This document shows, one piece after another, positions 46,370 to 58,894 of a DNA stretch of 64,000 nt. A program made the position numbers and the translations under genes. Below the pieces are notes generated by a model that saw nothing but the letters and a program-made list of their open reading frames with translations, was not told where the DNA came from and did not search any database. Source of the DNA: Henricia sp. BOLD:AAB3569. Taxonomy: Eukaryota; Echinodermata; Asteroidea; Spinulosida; Echinasteridae. Each line of letters begins with the position of its first letter. The first letter of the stretch is position 1. The DNA is taken from NCBI GenBank assembly GCA_037783545.1, contig JBBELK010000690.1, forward strand, positions 62,001 to 126,000. The letters are read 5' to 3'.

Positions 46370-46515
46370 TAGACCGTATCGAATAGCCGCCATCTTGTGG
46401 GGCAGTTTCTTTGTTCCTTGAGGACATGCATAGTTGCACACTTTGTGCTTACATTGTTGAACAGTTTAAGTAACAAAAGGTGCCCCACAAGACGGCAGCT
46501 ATTCGATACGGTCTA
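46370..46515. mobile_element. TAGACCGTATCGAAT MITE, copy 4
   Basis: 146 bases: TAGACCGTATCGAATAGCCG to its complement. Same orientation of the middle as copy 3, 1.1 kb away. Confidence 0.9.
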
Positions 46516-47469
46516 TACCATACATGTATGTATTGATCATTCCCTTTTAGCTATGGCGACACATTCCATGTAATTAAATAATATTATTCTTTTTTGAAGA
46601 ATTGCGCTTGTAAATAATGACGCGCCGTTTTTACTCAGTTTGTATTCGAAAAAAATATATTTTAAATACCACTTCAAATTGTTCCTAAAATACCAAACTG
46701 TACGTTCCTCCTGGAATTAATAAATTTTAAAAGCCAATGCTCGTGAACGAATGTGATTTATTTTTCTTAAGAAACATAGAATTGTTGCAGACCCACGGGG
46801 ATATGCTGAATTTTTTGTTGTACCAAGGCGACGCGAAAAGGGTCAATACTGTTGATTTATTACGATGCATTTTACCATGTTTTAGAGATGCTATGTTCTC
46901 CTTTGTACGGAATATTAATCCTGTGGTACCCTACATGAACCATAAGAAACAGTCTGCTCAGCAAAACGTCCAACATATCACGCAGCCAACGCGCGTGACA
47001 GACCGTAACGAATCTTGGCGATTCTCGATAACGTCTTGTCAGGTCTTGCTCATGTCGTGACAGTGTCTTACGACACAGCCGCGATGTCATAACGGCGTCG
47101 TAAAGGTGCCGTTGTGATTTCGCAACGTATCATGACAAGAACTGCCAAGTTCGTGTGGTTCGCCTTATATATCTTGACGATTCGTGAAAGTGGGAACCGG
47201 GCTTTAGGCTGGGACACACCGCCGTGATTGAGGGCGACTCACCCGTCTGGAACAGTTGAGAGAAAATCATACAACGTCGTTTCCCAATATTGCCTACGAC
47301 GATTCTAATCCATATCGGTCCGATTACCTGTGACGGCGGAAGATGGCTATATATGGTGGAAGCAACGCGTCGGCCGTCTTACTCACAGCAAGACAATGAG
47401 CTGGCGTAACATCCGGGGATCAGGGATCGTATAGCATCGTCTTGTTTCCAGCTTCATTCCCTTAAAAGT
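46516..47469. other. Non-coding stretch 46.5-47.5 kb
   Basis: A 107-codon open frame starts at 46737 but has no recognisable domain. Nothing else seen. Confidence 0.35.
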
Positions 47470-47664
47470 GGGGTGTTATGGCCGAGCGGTCTAGTGCGTC
47501 GAACTTAAGTTTCTGTGCTAGTACTAGAATGTAGGTTCGATTCCTGGCCGTGACGGGTTGTGGCACCTGTGCCCTTGAGCAAGGCACTCAACCACACTTG
47601 CTCCCATTCCTGTAATTGGCGGTCCCTCCGCTGTTGGATGTGGTATATAAATAAGTAAATAAGT
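47470..47664 (+). mobile_element. SINE with tRNA-Leu(UAA)-like head
   Basis: The head reads GTTATGGCCGAGCGGTCTAG (box A), an anticodon region CGAACTTAAGTTTC with TAA, and GTAGGTTCGATTCCTGG (box B). It then has the block TGTGCCCTTGAGCAAGGCAC and TCAACCACACTTGCTCC shared with family A, but a different, short tail ending in ATAAATAAGTAAATAAG. Confidence 0.8.
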
Positions 47665-48581
47665 TTGGAGCACGTCCATCTTTTTTAATTTGTTGCTACA
47701 TTTATATGCACTATTAATTCTTTCTGCTATTGAAACAAAGGATTCCTTTAAAAATGCCCGAGGCACTGTAGCTCTTAAGCCTGAAGAAACCTGTGCAGAA
47801 TAGACGATGAAAGGTGGGACGAGGAAAAACCCCTATATACACAACTCTGTATAAGGGGAACCCACGGAATCAGGGAATGGATGTTTTTCACGGTCTGGCC
47901 GTGCCCAACGCATAGACTAGACCAGGTTTGGGTGGGGCGGGGCGTGGGGGCGGTGGTTGGGGGGTGGTGGTAGGGGGATTGTAGACAGAGGCAGTGGCGG
48001 TAAACATCGTCTAAAGTCGCCCTGATCCCCCTAGAGACTTTTCACCCTTTATTAGACACCTCGGAAACGCCGGGTCGCGTGCCACCAATCACCGCTGCGA
48101 GGACAAACTTGCCTCAGGTGCACATACACACGAACGGTCCTCGTATAATCTATCCAAAGAAACGTTATCCGGGCCTGTTTCAACAATGGCCAACTGTTCA
48201 AACTACTTGGCCCCTGCAAATGGCAGACCCGGCAGACCAACGGGGAGCAAGGGTTTAGACTCATGGGTATAGGGTGATGCACGTCAATTAGCCTGGTATG
48301 AAGTCTTTTGATTCCACAATTCGCAATAAATCCACACACAATACTACTCTGATACGAAATCTTAAAACATGAAGAAATGTCCATGATATCTTTAGCCTTG
48401 ATTAATAATAGATTACATGCATAATAATGACACACGCGTGTAACTTCACCCCCATGGTAACCCCTGGCATGTAAAGTAAATTTTCCGTATCTTAACTGGA
48501 CGACAAAACAATGTATTTTCAAAAAGCAAGTTAATCTGCAGTGAATTCGTCGGCGTTACCACGAACTGTACTGACACGCAG

Positions 48582-48902
48582 TGGCACTTCAGTGCTCGTC
48601 TCTGGCACAAAATTACGTCAGCACGTAAATTTTGTTTTCACGAACTGACACCTATGGCGGTCAATATTTTACTATTATTCTACAAGTATTCAAATGATAT
48701 TATTCGTATCGAGCATTTTCAAAGCTTTTTTTTCGGATAAATTTAACGTTTTCTTGGGTGTCAGTTCGTGGAAACAAAAATTCATGCGTTTTGGGTAGGC
48801 CTACAGTGTATATACGGAGTGCGCGCGCACACTTGGATGTGAAAGCCTGAAAGCTTGTGTCCCCCACTGTGCGATTTTCACGAACTGTAACTGAAGTGCA
48901 CT
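48582..48902. repeat. Inverted-repeat element with CACGAACTGACACC arms
   Basis: The left arm has GGCACTTCAGT and TTTTCACGAACTGACACC. The right arm has GGTGTCAGTTCGTGGAAAC and AACTGAAGTGCAC, with extra DNA inside the right arm. Non-coding; ends approximate. Confidence 0.55.
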
Positions 48903-49146
48903 TAGCTCTTTGTGGCGACAGCGACGAATTAAAGTCAAGCGATAAAGAATTGCAACAAAGATATCCCTTTGTGCGTGATGTGATTATCCATTGTCGGTTG
49001 CGACTGAACGATGCTATCGTTATTGCCTTATATTATCAGACTTGGTTTTATCAACTCGGACGGCTACGCCAGGTGTACATTTGGTTGCATCCCGGAATCA
49101 ACATCACCAATATCACCATAATGTGGTCCGTTCTGCATAATGTGGT

Positions 49147-50249
49147 CCGTTCTCACTAGAGAAATCGCTTCGTTCGACGAAGATTATTTAATCATCGTTA
49201 GTTAATGGAGCGTGCGTTCACATCTCACTGAACGAAGATCGAACGAAGAGCGTTACCATTCACATTAGACAACCGCTAATACCCCGTTCACACAGCACTG
49301 CGACCTTTACGAAGACCATGCCGATCACCCCGATTCGAAAAGTTATAAAATCGGGGCATTAGGCCACGACCCGGCTATGCTTATTTTGTGCACGTTCAAA
49401 ATAAGCATGGGGAGAGCGTGCAGCTTCTCGACCTAGGGGTGCACACAAGTAAATGGGCAAGATCTGTGCGCCGAGCTCATGAATATTTTGTATGCCCTAA
49501 CATTCTTTTATATTAGAGAGAATTGCGAGCTAAACGAGTGTGGTCTTGTGTAGAATATGACTATCGCCGCGATGTGGGGTATTTTTTCTTCCAACTACAA
49601 ACATTTTAGACACTGTAGCTCCTAAAAGTGGCCCTATTTTGCCCAGTAGCGTATGTGCCTTTGTTCCAAAATGGACGCTGGTCTGTTTAGCAATTTTCAC
49701 TGTTGCAGGGATAGTTTTGTTTCAAGTGCAAATTAGGGAATAAAAGTGACGGATTACCCTCATAAAATTGAACAGAATTGAAAAGATGAGACTTCAATGA
49801 TTAGTTTGGTTGTTGTCCTGAGTAGCTGAGAGAGTTGTGGGTATTTTTAAATGATTTTTGAAAATGGGGCATTTAAGCATTGGTTCCTATGGGAGCCCTA
49901 TTTACTTGTGTGCAACTATAGGAGATCCCACCCCTACCAAACCACGCTCATGGAGATCCGTGCACGTTTGACCACGATCTCGGCCACTTTTCCATCGTAG
50001 TATAGAAGCGACGTCTATGTGTGAACAGGGTGTAACGAAGTTGTATCAAATCGCTTCGTCGAATGAAGGGAGCGTTCACGTTACAAATTCGTTTCGTCGA
50101 ATGAAGCGATCTCTTCGTCAAATGAAGCTATTTTGCGTCGTAGAATGAAGCGATTCTAATCTTCGTCGAATGAAGAGGCGTGCGTTTACATCAGCAAATC
50201 TCTTCGTCGAATCATCGTCGAACGAAGCGATTTTTGTAGTGAGAACGGG
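49147..50249. mobile_element. CCGTTCTCACTA element
   Basis: The left arm CCGTTCTCACTAGAGAAATC then GCTTCGTTCGACGA, and the right arm complement CCGTTCTCACTACAAAAATC then GCTTCGTTCGACGA. The interior has many CTTCGTCGAA(T/C)GAAG palindromes. A second pair, CCCGTTCACACAG and GTGTGAACAGGG (about 49281 and 50018), suggests a nested second element. Confidence 0.75.
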
Positions 50250-51954
50250 GTGGATGATGTCGCACAGCTGGACCTAGTTTTTTCAACCACAGCCATAGAG
50301 TTCAAAAGTGAAAAAGTCGTCCTTTGTTACCAGTTTTATTGAGTCTAAACTAAAACCAGTAAACCCTTTACATGCGCTTTGGAAATATTGGACGTTTCAG
50401 ATTACCAGGGAATGTTTAGATACCATGGCAACTGCACGACGTCACACTTTAGTATCTATTAAATAATGCTTTTGGCGCATGTCACAATACGGAAACAGGA
50501 CAACTCGTACCCGGGACAACTCGAACCCAAAATAAGACACCCTGGTCAACTCGTACCCGGGACAACTCGAACCCTTTACATCGTCATTATCGTGTACGGG
50601 CGTGTCACTTTATGAAAGCGTTTCACGGACTTCATTTTCTGCAGAGAATTTTTTACTGGCACTTTTGCCCTTACTTGGAAAGACACTTTTACCGTAAATT
50701 TGCAGCGACCTTTGTCGGGAATTTACCGTGACATTTGTTGGGACATTCAAACTTTTGGCGAGAGTTTTAGTGCCACTTTTGCCAGCCCCTTGTGAAGACT
50801 TTTGACCCGATTTTAGCCACATTCTGCCACAACTTTTCCTTGGAATGTTGCCGGGACATTTACCAGGACTTTGTCGAAAATGTTGCCGTGATTTCTGTCG
50901 CAACTTGAGCCTTGCTCTCGCTGATTCTGGCCACGATGACAAACTCCGACAGTGACTAAATTCAGTTCTGAATTTAACTAAAACTGGTGATGCTAATCTG
51001 ACTGTGTGACTCAGTAGGCAAAAGTGCCACTTTTCAAGTTGCTCTCAGGCTGACGGCTGCACAATTCAGGCTCACAAAAAAAAACAGCCTTTCTCAACAC
51101 AGGGTTCACTCAAACTACCCAACCTTCACTCCCTTACGTCTCACATCACCTCACTTTCTTAATTATTCCTACTTTAATTTCTGCTGTAAAATTAGTAGCC
51201 TCACATTTCGACTCTAGCAGAGTCTTTCTCAAAGGCGAAATGACTAGGATATACAGAAAACAGCACATTAAAACACGATGCTAAGGTAAACACAAAGGGG
51301 GGCAGTCATGCAGAAAGGGGGGTCGTGATGAGTGAACAAAGCTGGTTATATCATGGAAGGGAATGCTAGGGAACAAAAGAGGGATTACCAGGAAAGCAGG
51401 AACAGACCAAAGTACAAGATGGGGTGGGAGTAGGAACGGAGGGGATTAGAGTTGGGAAAAAGGGGGTGGGCGGAGTTGTGGGAGGGATGGTGGGGCAGGC
51501 AAAAATGAGGAAACAAAAATGGAAGTAGGTGGAAATGGGGGAGAAAAATTAGGATATTAATCATTTCCCTCCTGAACGTTGAGACCATGTGGCTGGATGG
51601 TGCGGATCGAGTCGTTTAATCCAAAGTTTCTCTCTGCTGAGTCGAACAGAGTCTGGGTGGTGGCCAAGAGCAAATATTCACTTAATCACTAAAAAAAGTC
51701 AACCCTAAATAATAAAGAAACTTCACACTCAAAACAATTTTCTACACCTATGAACTTTTGTGTTATTGAAAATAAAACCCAATGAATCTGAAAAATGCTG
51801 GTGGTGTGATTAGATAAAACACTGACAGCCCAGAATACAGTTCTTATGGAAGAATACCCCAAACATGCCATTCCAATAAACAAAGTCACCTAGGTCCATG
51901 ATAGCATGCAATGTATGCAATACAATAGTTGGAATCCCATGGCCTATACCTACA
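50250..51954. other. Non-coding stretch with local repeats
   Basis: Two identical 28-base units (starting CAACTCGTACCCGGG) lie at 50501-50528 and 50547-50574. Loosely repeated CACTTTTGCC and GGGACATTT motifs lie at about 50640-50920. A purine-rich strand runs at 51290-51550. No gene recognised. Confidence 0.45.
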
Positions 51955-53023
51955 GAAACGAATTGCCGCCACTTAAATAATTTTTTGGGGGGCTACTTAT
52001 CGTGTACGTACACGATAATTATCGTGTACGTACAAGATAACTATCGTGTACGTACGTTTGTACATAACTAAAACCTACTTAAAGTGAGCCGTCGATTCGG
52101 CCAAAATAGCGGCCCGCTGATTCAGCCGCCGATTTAGCTGCACATTCGAAAATGATGAAAATCCAGAATACATACACTAGAGGATGTTTACCATGCACGG
52201 GGCTTGCATAATGTACGTCGCATCGGCGTAGCAAGCTTTTAAAAAGTGGAGGAGTGGGGGGTGGGAAGGGGTCCCTTAACTCCTCATTTGGGTACCCAAT
52301 ATTTTGCGACTGAAGCTAAAACAAAGTGTTTCCGCGACTAAAATCAATTAGAAAATGCATTAAAAGTTGTTAATTTGTACAAAATGAATGCATCAAATTC
52401 TTTTAATGATGTGCGTTCGAATATTTTGGTGAAAAGTCTTTACATTTTAACTCTTTGGGAGAGGTCCCTTTAACACCTTAATTAGGTACTAATTAGTGAG
52501 CGGCTGAAGCTAAACTAAAATTAGGTGTGTCCTGGATCAGAATCAATTATAATTTTTAAGTTGAAGAGGAGTAGGTCCGAACATGTAGTAAAATGATGAA
52601 ATTGTTCCGTTCCGCGACGTGGTAAACGTCCCGTGTGGTAAACATCTTCTGGTGTATGTATTGTGAATTTTTCACTATTTTCGAATGTGGAGCTGAATCG
52701 GTGGTGAAATCAGCGGGCCGCTAATTTGGCCGAATCAGCGGCTCACTTCAAGTAGGTTTTAGTTATCTTGTACGTACATGATAGTTATCTTGTACGTACG
52801 TACACGATAACTGTCGTGTACGTACACGATAACTGTCGTGTACGTACACGATAACTGTCGTGTACGTACACGATAACTGTCGTGTACGTACCGATAACTG
52901 TCGTGTACGTACACGATAACTATCGTGTACGTACAAGATATTATCGTGTACGTACATAATATTATCGTGTACGTACACGATAATTACCCCAAAAAAATGT
53001 ATTCAAGTGGCGGCAATACGTTT
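51955..53023. mobile_element. Long inverted-repeat element with palindromic arrays
   Basis: The outer arms GAAACGAATTGCCGCCACTT and, complemented, GGAAACGTATTGCCGCCACTT lead into TACGTACACGATAA arrays, then AAAACCTACTT and GAGCCG...TCGGCC blocks mirrored on both sides, and GATGTTTACC near the centre. The arms total about 250 bases, not counting array length differences. Non-coding. Confidence 0.8.
52780..52984. repeat. 22-base palindromic tandem array
   Basis: About nine units of ATAACTGTCGTGTACGTACA-type, each centred on the self-complementary GTGTACGTACAC. The mirrored arm at 52003-52062 has only about three units. The Val/Thr/Arg-rich open frame across it is an artefact. Confidence 0.88.
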
Positions 53024-53110
53024 CCGTACATACCTACTCTAACATGGGGTTAAAACCTTTTCAAAAGGATTACGACTTACCCAAGGTAAAGAAACTTTAA
53101 CACTTGAATT

Positions 53111-53246
53111 AAAGGCACAGGCTCGTCAGCAATGCGCGCCCGCCAAATTCGTGCTCGAAACACGCAGCTCCATGCCTTTGCTATGGAGCTGCGTATTGCG
53201 TGGCACACATTTGGCGGGCGCGCATTGCTGACGAGCCTGTGCCTTT
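53111..53246. repeat. AAAGGCACAGGCTCGTCAGC fold-back element
   Basis: The arms AAAGGCACAGGCTCGTCAGC and AATGCGCGCCCGCCAAAT are mirrored exactly at the right. A second inner hairpin GCAGCTCCAT / ATGGAGCTGC stands in the middle, around 53165-53195. Confidence 0.85.
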
Positions 53247-55393
53247 AACTAAACTTACAGGTCAAAAAGAAACTTAAAAAGATCAACAAACTAAATAGGC
53301 CTATATACAAAACTTTATTTTGACAGCGTAATCACCGCTTTATTCAATGGTTTGAGGTTCCTCACTCAAAGACCATCTTTGGTCAAATTGGTAAAAACTT
53401 CAGCAAGAATCTCCTGGTATTGTCGCAAAATCTCGACCCAGCTTGTGCGATATCGGGCTCATTTTTTTGCATAGCGGGTCGCATAATGAACATCATCGGG
53501 CACCATTCATGTTGGCACCATGCAGTAGTTTGCAGCAAGAGCAAACAAGCGACAGTCTAAGCTGATGCGGATCGACCAGGTAAACTCGCTTGTACCCACC
53601 GCCCTTACAGGGGCACTGGGAAAGGCTAAATGCGTCACGAGATACGCGCAGAGCATTGTGGGTTTCTTGCTATAAGACGTAAAATTACAGTTATCCCGTA
53701 ATTTGTGCCTCGTAAAATGCTACGTTATTCCCGAACTTTGACGGTGCTTTCGGCGGCGCCCGTGCCATTAAAATTCTCGAAACACTGACAAATCGCACCC
53801 TACGATCAACGATAACGTCCGCGGACGTGCATTCGGGTAACTCCGGAAACTGGAGGAATTCCTCCCGTTTCAATATGGCGGGCTGACGGCTGCCGGACCC
53901 GACATATGCAGCACGATATGGGGCCAAGGGTACAACCCCCTACCATTGTTCCCCCATTGTGTCTCAAACATCCAAGGAATTTCAAAGGAATTCCTTTCAG
54001 TTTTTAGGGGGTGGGGGTTGGGGGTTGGGTTGGTGGGAGATCCGGTGCGTTAACAGAAGGGAAGAGTGTGTTGAGTCATAGGGGCGTCAGGGGGGCGTAA
54101 TTTTTTTTTACACCACTGCGAGGGGAGAACAATGGGGTTTTATGCCTTTTTAGCGTCTTGAGAGGAGACTATATAATAGGTTAGTTATAGGGTTCAGGGT
54201 TGGTTATTTTAAAGGAATTTAGGGTTTTGAATGCGGTCGGTTTCCAACCAGCTTCGTGGTCTGGTCAGAAGAGAGCTCGACTTGTGATCATAAGGTCCCT
54301 GGTTCGAATCTATGCATGTTTGGGATTTTCAGAAATGTCTCGGTTTCTTCTTTTTCTCTTATAGTGAGAGTAAGAGTTGTCACTATTTCCAAGATTGTCA
54401 CTCGAGAAGTGTCAGTCATTGGAAACTTAGACTCTATTCGGGTTGAAAAATTGGGGTGTACCCCTCGCTGTGGTGTAAAAAAAAAAAAACACGCGTCAGG
54501 GGGCAGTACAGGAACTAAATATGATCTCAGCATAGTCGGAATCTTTTGGTCTGGGAACCAGACTAGCGCCAGAATACGACAACCGAGTTTCTACCATGCA
54601 GAAGTCAAGCGCGGCCTTTCATCTGATTGTTAATTTCAATATTAATGGGCAATCAATTCAATCGTGCTTATTTTAAACGTCTTGATGGGTTGATTACCTT
54701 TACATCTGTTCTATTTATGTACAAGTGTGTTTTCCAAACCGTATTACAATTAGACTTCCTTGTTAGCATTTTCCACATCTAACTTCGTTTACAATGAAGA
54801 CGGTCACTACAGTTTAGGATAAATACACGGGTGCTTAATTAGACTTCTGATGAACCTCTTGCTGTACCGTACCAGTTCATAAGCCTTGAGACTATTTTAA
54901 TTGGAACATAATCGCTCAAATGCTAAGTTAACGAAATCGGTCAAAAAATTAATGCCGACACAAGCGCAAGGGAGCATTCATTTTTAAAGGAAACCGAATG
55001 ACCCGCGTGCAAAAATGGGTCATTTGTCTTGAAATCAGCAGAATGTACTAATTTGAGCATGGAGAGTACAAAAGGTGGAAGGTTACATTAATATCGTAAA
55101 CAGCCACATGCAGCTGCCGACATCCGGGACAAACAATGTGGTGCAAACCGATAAAAGTATCTGAGTAAATAAATGCACGGATACAGTCGATATTTATTTT
55201 GTGTTGCACCCGTACAAGACCTTTTTTTCAACAACGAAACCATTTTCAATCGTGCATATGTGGGTGAGTTTCTAAAAACAAAAATACGAACTGCCGTTTG
55301 ATGTCGTACCGACAAATTTGGAAAACATGGGTCGCAAATTATCTTTGTTATACCAGGTTACCAAAATGTGTTGGCATCAAAGCCTAACTGCAA
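53247..55393. other. Non-coding stretch 53.2-55.4 kb
   Basis: Holds the second CATATGCAGCACGATATG repeat (53897-53965), a G/T-rich patch near 54005-54035 and a box-B-like GGTTCGAATC at about 54300. No gene recognised. Confidence 0.4.
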
Positions 55394-55671
55394 TATGGGT
55401 CATTCTATAAGTTTGAGGTCCACTTTTTCTGTCCCCGTTACATCCGACATCTTGTAAAATGTTGTATTTTGTAAATTCAGGACATATTCTTTAAATGCCT
55501 TCTAATTCTATTTCAAAGAGTTATTACATAAAATACAATTCATAAAAATATGGTTTGAAGGCATTTTTAATGATACTTGTATGGCAAATAGCAGTATGTC
55601 AGGTGTAACGGGGACAGAAAAATGTCACACGTTGGACCCCAAATTTATAGAATGACCCATATGGATAACCC
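55394..55671. mobile_element. GGGTCATTCTATAA MITE, copy 2
   Basis: ATGGGTCATTCTATAAGTTT to its complement AATTTATAGAATGACCCAT. The interior is collinear with 5652-5903, including GTAAATTCAGGACA, GGTGTAACGGGG and CACACGTTGGACCCC. Confidence 0.8.
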
Positions 55672-55680
55672 AATTTGAAC

Positions 55681-56214
55681 CAGGGCTGAAGTCGAGTCCG
55701 CACTTTCCGAGTCCGAGTCCTTGGTGTCTGAGTCCTTGGTGTCCGAGTCCTTGGTGTCCGAGTCCTTGAGTCCGAGTCCAGCAAACATCCGAGTCCTCAG
55801 CAGGCAGAGTCCCGAGTCCTTATTTCAATTTCAAGTGCAAGTGCCAATAATCGTGCCTGTGATCTTTGACAGCCCGTAAATTTGCTTTAGGCCGAGAAAA
55901 ATGTTTCTTTGGGAGGTGAGATACATTTCGAGTGCTCAAAATTATTTTAAGCGGTAGAAATGATTTATTTTACATTCTCATAATTTTATTTCACAGGTTC
56001 GAAGTACTTTCGGCCATAAAATAAATTACAATAGACACTTCAAATAATTTTCGGCGCCTGTATAATGTAGTTTTTGTAAAATATTGTATATTTATTTTTT
56101 TCACTGGACTCGGCCCAAATCTCCGAGTCCTTACCGCCCGAGTCCGAGTCCGAACTGGCCGAGTCCAAGTCCTTGAAAATCGGGACTCAAGTCCGGACAC
56201 GAGTCCTACAGCGT
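55681..56214. mobile_element. CGAGTCCTTGGTGTC repeat element
   Basis: It begins CAGGGCTGAAGTCGAGTCCG with tandem GAGTCCTTGGTGTCC units. The right arm ends GGACTCAAGTCCGGACACGAGTCCTACAGCG in two blocks. Related to 9613-10016 and 41646-41906. Begins just after the MITE 55394-55671. Confidence 0.65.
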
Positions 56215-58487
56215 TGCCAATTTTGAAAAAACAAGGACCTAGACCAAAAAATATGAGTGTGCTTGAGACCAATTGCAAACATTGTATAATACATGTACAA
56301 CAAAACGATGAAGCTTTCAATTTCTGATTACTGACATAAAAATCATTTATTTCGACTATATTACACGGCCCATACACCTCGAACAAAATTGGTACAAAAT
56401 TAGCTTTTTCTGTGTTGATAAATTTCGTTTATCTTTTGCTACGTTTGATTTAATTTATACAGAGGAAGTGAAAACTTTCCAAGCAAACATCCGTGGCGCA
56501 AGCACACACTTGCAACATGCAAGTCTATGAAGGGGAAAATTATATCTTTTAATACATATTATAGTTACATTAAGCGTTTAAAATTTACAAGAGCTCTAAG
56601 CCCACCACCCATCAAATTAACTGACACTATGAATATTCATTCTCATTAATATGCAACACTCAAAAATACATACTGTGTATACTTTTAAATGATCACTGTC
56701 ATATTCCCATTGTGTTCTCCATCAGGAAAAATATAAATTAACCCTGCGCTGCAATGAGAAAAATGCATTTGTTTTGTACATCATTAGTGGGCCTACCAGA
56801 CAGTCTGAGCTTGCCCTGGAAAATGCTTTTAACTGGATTTTAAGGTGCACCCACCATGCTTTTGGGCTTTGTCTTCGTGCCGCCATATTGGTAACAGCAT
56901 CGTCCGCGTTCATGAAACAGCCGTATGCATAGTACAAGGTGTTGGTAAAAGAATGCATTAATCGGACTTATCATGCAGCAGGCGTTGTTTCAAGTGCGCC
57001 AAAGTGACCCAGTTTCCTCGAAATCAAGAAAAGATGCTGGACAAGTCGTGTCCTGGATTTATAGAATACGACCTCAGTGCATGCTGCAAAAACAACGCAC
57101 CACATGAACAAACAGTGAGTTGGGGAATCCCCATCAGTGTCTGGAACATCTACACAACTATATCGGCCAGCTATTATTACACTACAAATCAAACAAGGGT
57201 CAATAAAATGTGTGGCCCAGAGTTACAAATAAAATGACTTGGTGGAGGGAAGAGGTTTGGGATGCACATTACACGCGTACATGAACGCGAAATGTTTGCG
57301 TATATCGGTACCTGAAAGTATTCCTTTCAAATTCAAGGTACATGAAACCGAATGCCCCAGAAACAACGTTATATTGACAAATTTATAATTAGCACGGACA
57401 GCCTCGTTTTAAATGCTGAGCCCTCGCCTGTGGCTCGGGCCATTATCACTCGTCCAGGCCCAGAGCCGGTTTTAAACGTAGGCCTATGTTTAAGACTGGC
57501 CAAACCCACTTTTAGTTTTATTCCCTAACCATGCTAATTTAAGGGCTACATGTGTCATTTTTTTGGGTGAATATCACACAAATCAATTCTGACAGCATGT
57601 GAGTGTACATTACCACTTCCGCTTCAAGAAGGAATGTGGGGTCAATCACCGCAAAAGCAAAGGCTATTTTAGTAATTCTTTGAATCATTCGTGACGCGAT
57701 ACTGAATGACCCTTCACAAGACGAAAATGTAAGATACTTGCTAAAATAATTTTAGACTTTCTGTATAAATACATTTTCCACATTTCAGAGATTATGATTC
57801 AGGAAATATGATTAAAATCTGACCACTGCACTCGGTAAACGCCCCTAAAAATCCAGTTCATTTGCGCCGTTGATAAATGAAAAATGCCAAAACTTCATTG
57901 TAAATTAGTATTAATTAGCGAGGTTTCGGCGTGCACGGTTATTGATCATGACTACGTTTAAGCAAAACCTCCAAATCGTTACGGTTCGCTGTCCGTTTTT
58001 CACCGGGGTGTAAAAGCGTTGCTCTCAGTGTCGACAACACAACTACACTGAAAAGAGTTGTGTAAATGTCATCATAACGCTCACACCGATGACGCAAATA
58101 ACACTAACAGTCGTCGTTTTGCCTACCGTGTGCGACTAAAAACCTCACTATTGATGGAAACGCGGGCTACATTTACATGTACATACATAAACAACTATGA
58201 AATAAATCAATGAATTCGGTATATACAAGAGAGTAGAAACACTACAGTGCAATATATTACTCGTTTGCAGGAGGCGTAAATTCAAAATTTCACAATTATA
58301 ATTTTGGGAACATTTACAAAACGGCACAAAAAATGAATTTGAATTATGTGCCAGAGTGTATGTAATAGAAATTCTACTGAATATTAATTTATCGAGCTAG
58401 CCGGCTCTATGTTGCAGTTCAGGCCTAGAGGTTTGTTGTCCGATTGTACCCCTATAGAACTTTGGGGTTTATACATATCCCCATAGA
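56215..58487. other. Non-coding stretch 56.2-58.5 kb
   Basis: No gene, SINE or element ends recognised over about 2.3 kb. Confidence 0.4.
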
Positions 58488-58489
58488 TA

Positions 58490-58892
58490 CAGTTGAAGTC
58501 AGAAGTATAAATGCAACTGTATGTAACCAAGTGTTAAGAAGTGTGGTCTAACACGGACACACTTGTGGGGTACCAAACACAATGGAACAATGGTACCCCA
58601 TAAAGAAATTCAAAAGGAACAGTGGTACCCCACAGAGGAATTCTAAAGAAAAGGGAAAATAGGACAACAATGCAAGTACCCCATAAACCCCTGTGTACAC
58701 AGATGGGTGTGCTTACACCATTTTTGTAACAGTCTTTACTAAAGTCTTGATTTTGTGGAATTCCTAACGTGCATGCAGTACTTAAAACATAGCTTGTACA
58801 CCTTGCAATGATTCGGGTACAGTCCTGTTTACCATTTTGGGTGATGATGGTATAGTGTAGGCTACATGTATTTATACTTCTGACCTCAACTG
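58490..58892. mobile_element. Tc1/mariner MITE with Sleeping-Beauty-like ends
   Basis: 403 bases flanked by TA. The ends read CAGTTGAAGTCAGAAGTATA and, complemented, CAGTTGAGGTCAGAAGTATA. They resemble the CAGTTGAAGTCGGAAGTTTA terminus of Tc1-like elements of the Sleeping Beauty group. No transposase inside, so it would depend on one supplied elsewhere. Confidence 0.85.
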
Positions 58893-58894
58893 TA

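Noticed and set aside
46737-47060. 107-codon + strand open frame
   Set aside because: No recognisable domain, no splice or poly(A) context; composition like the surrounding non-coding DNA.
48857-49159. 100-codon + strand open frame
   Set aside because: Starts in one inverted-repeat element and ends in another; no domain recognised.
54250-54320. tRNA-His-like sequence
   Set aside because: CTGGTTCGAATC resembles box B and a GTG can be placed, but the D and T stems do not pair.
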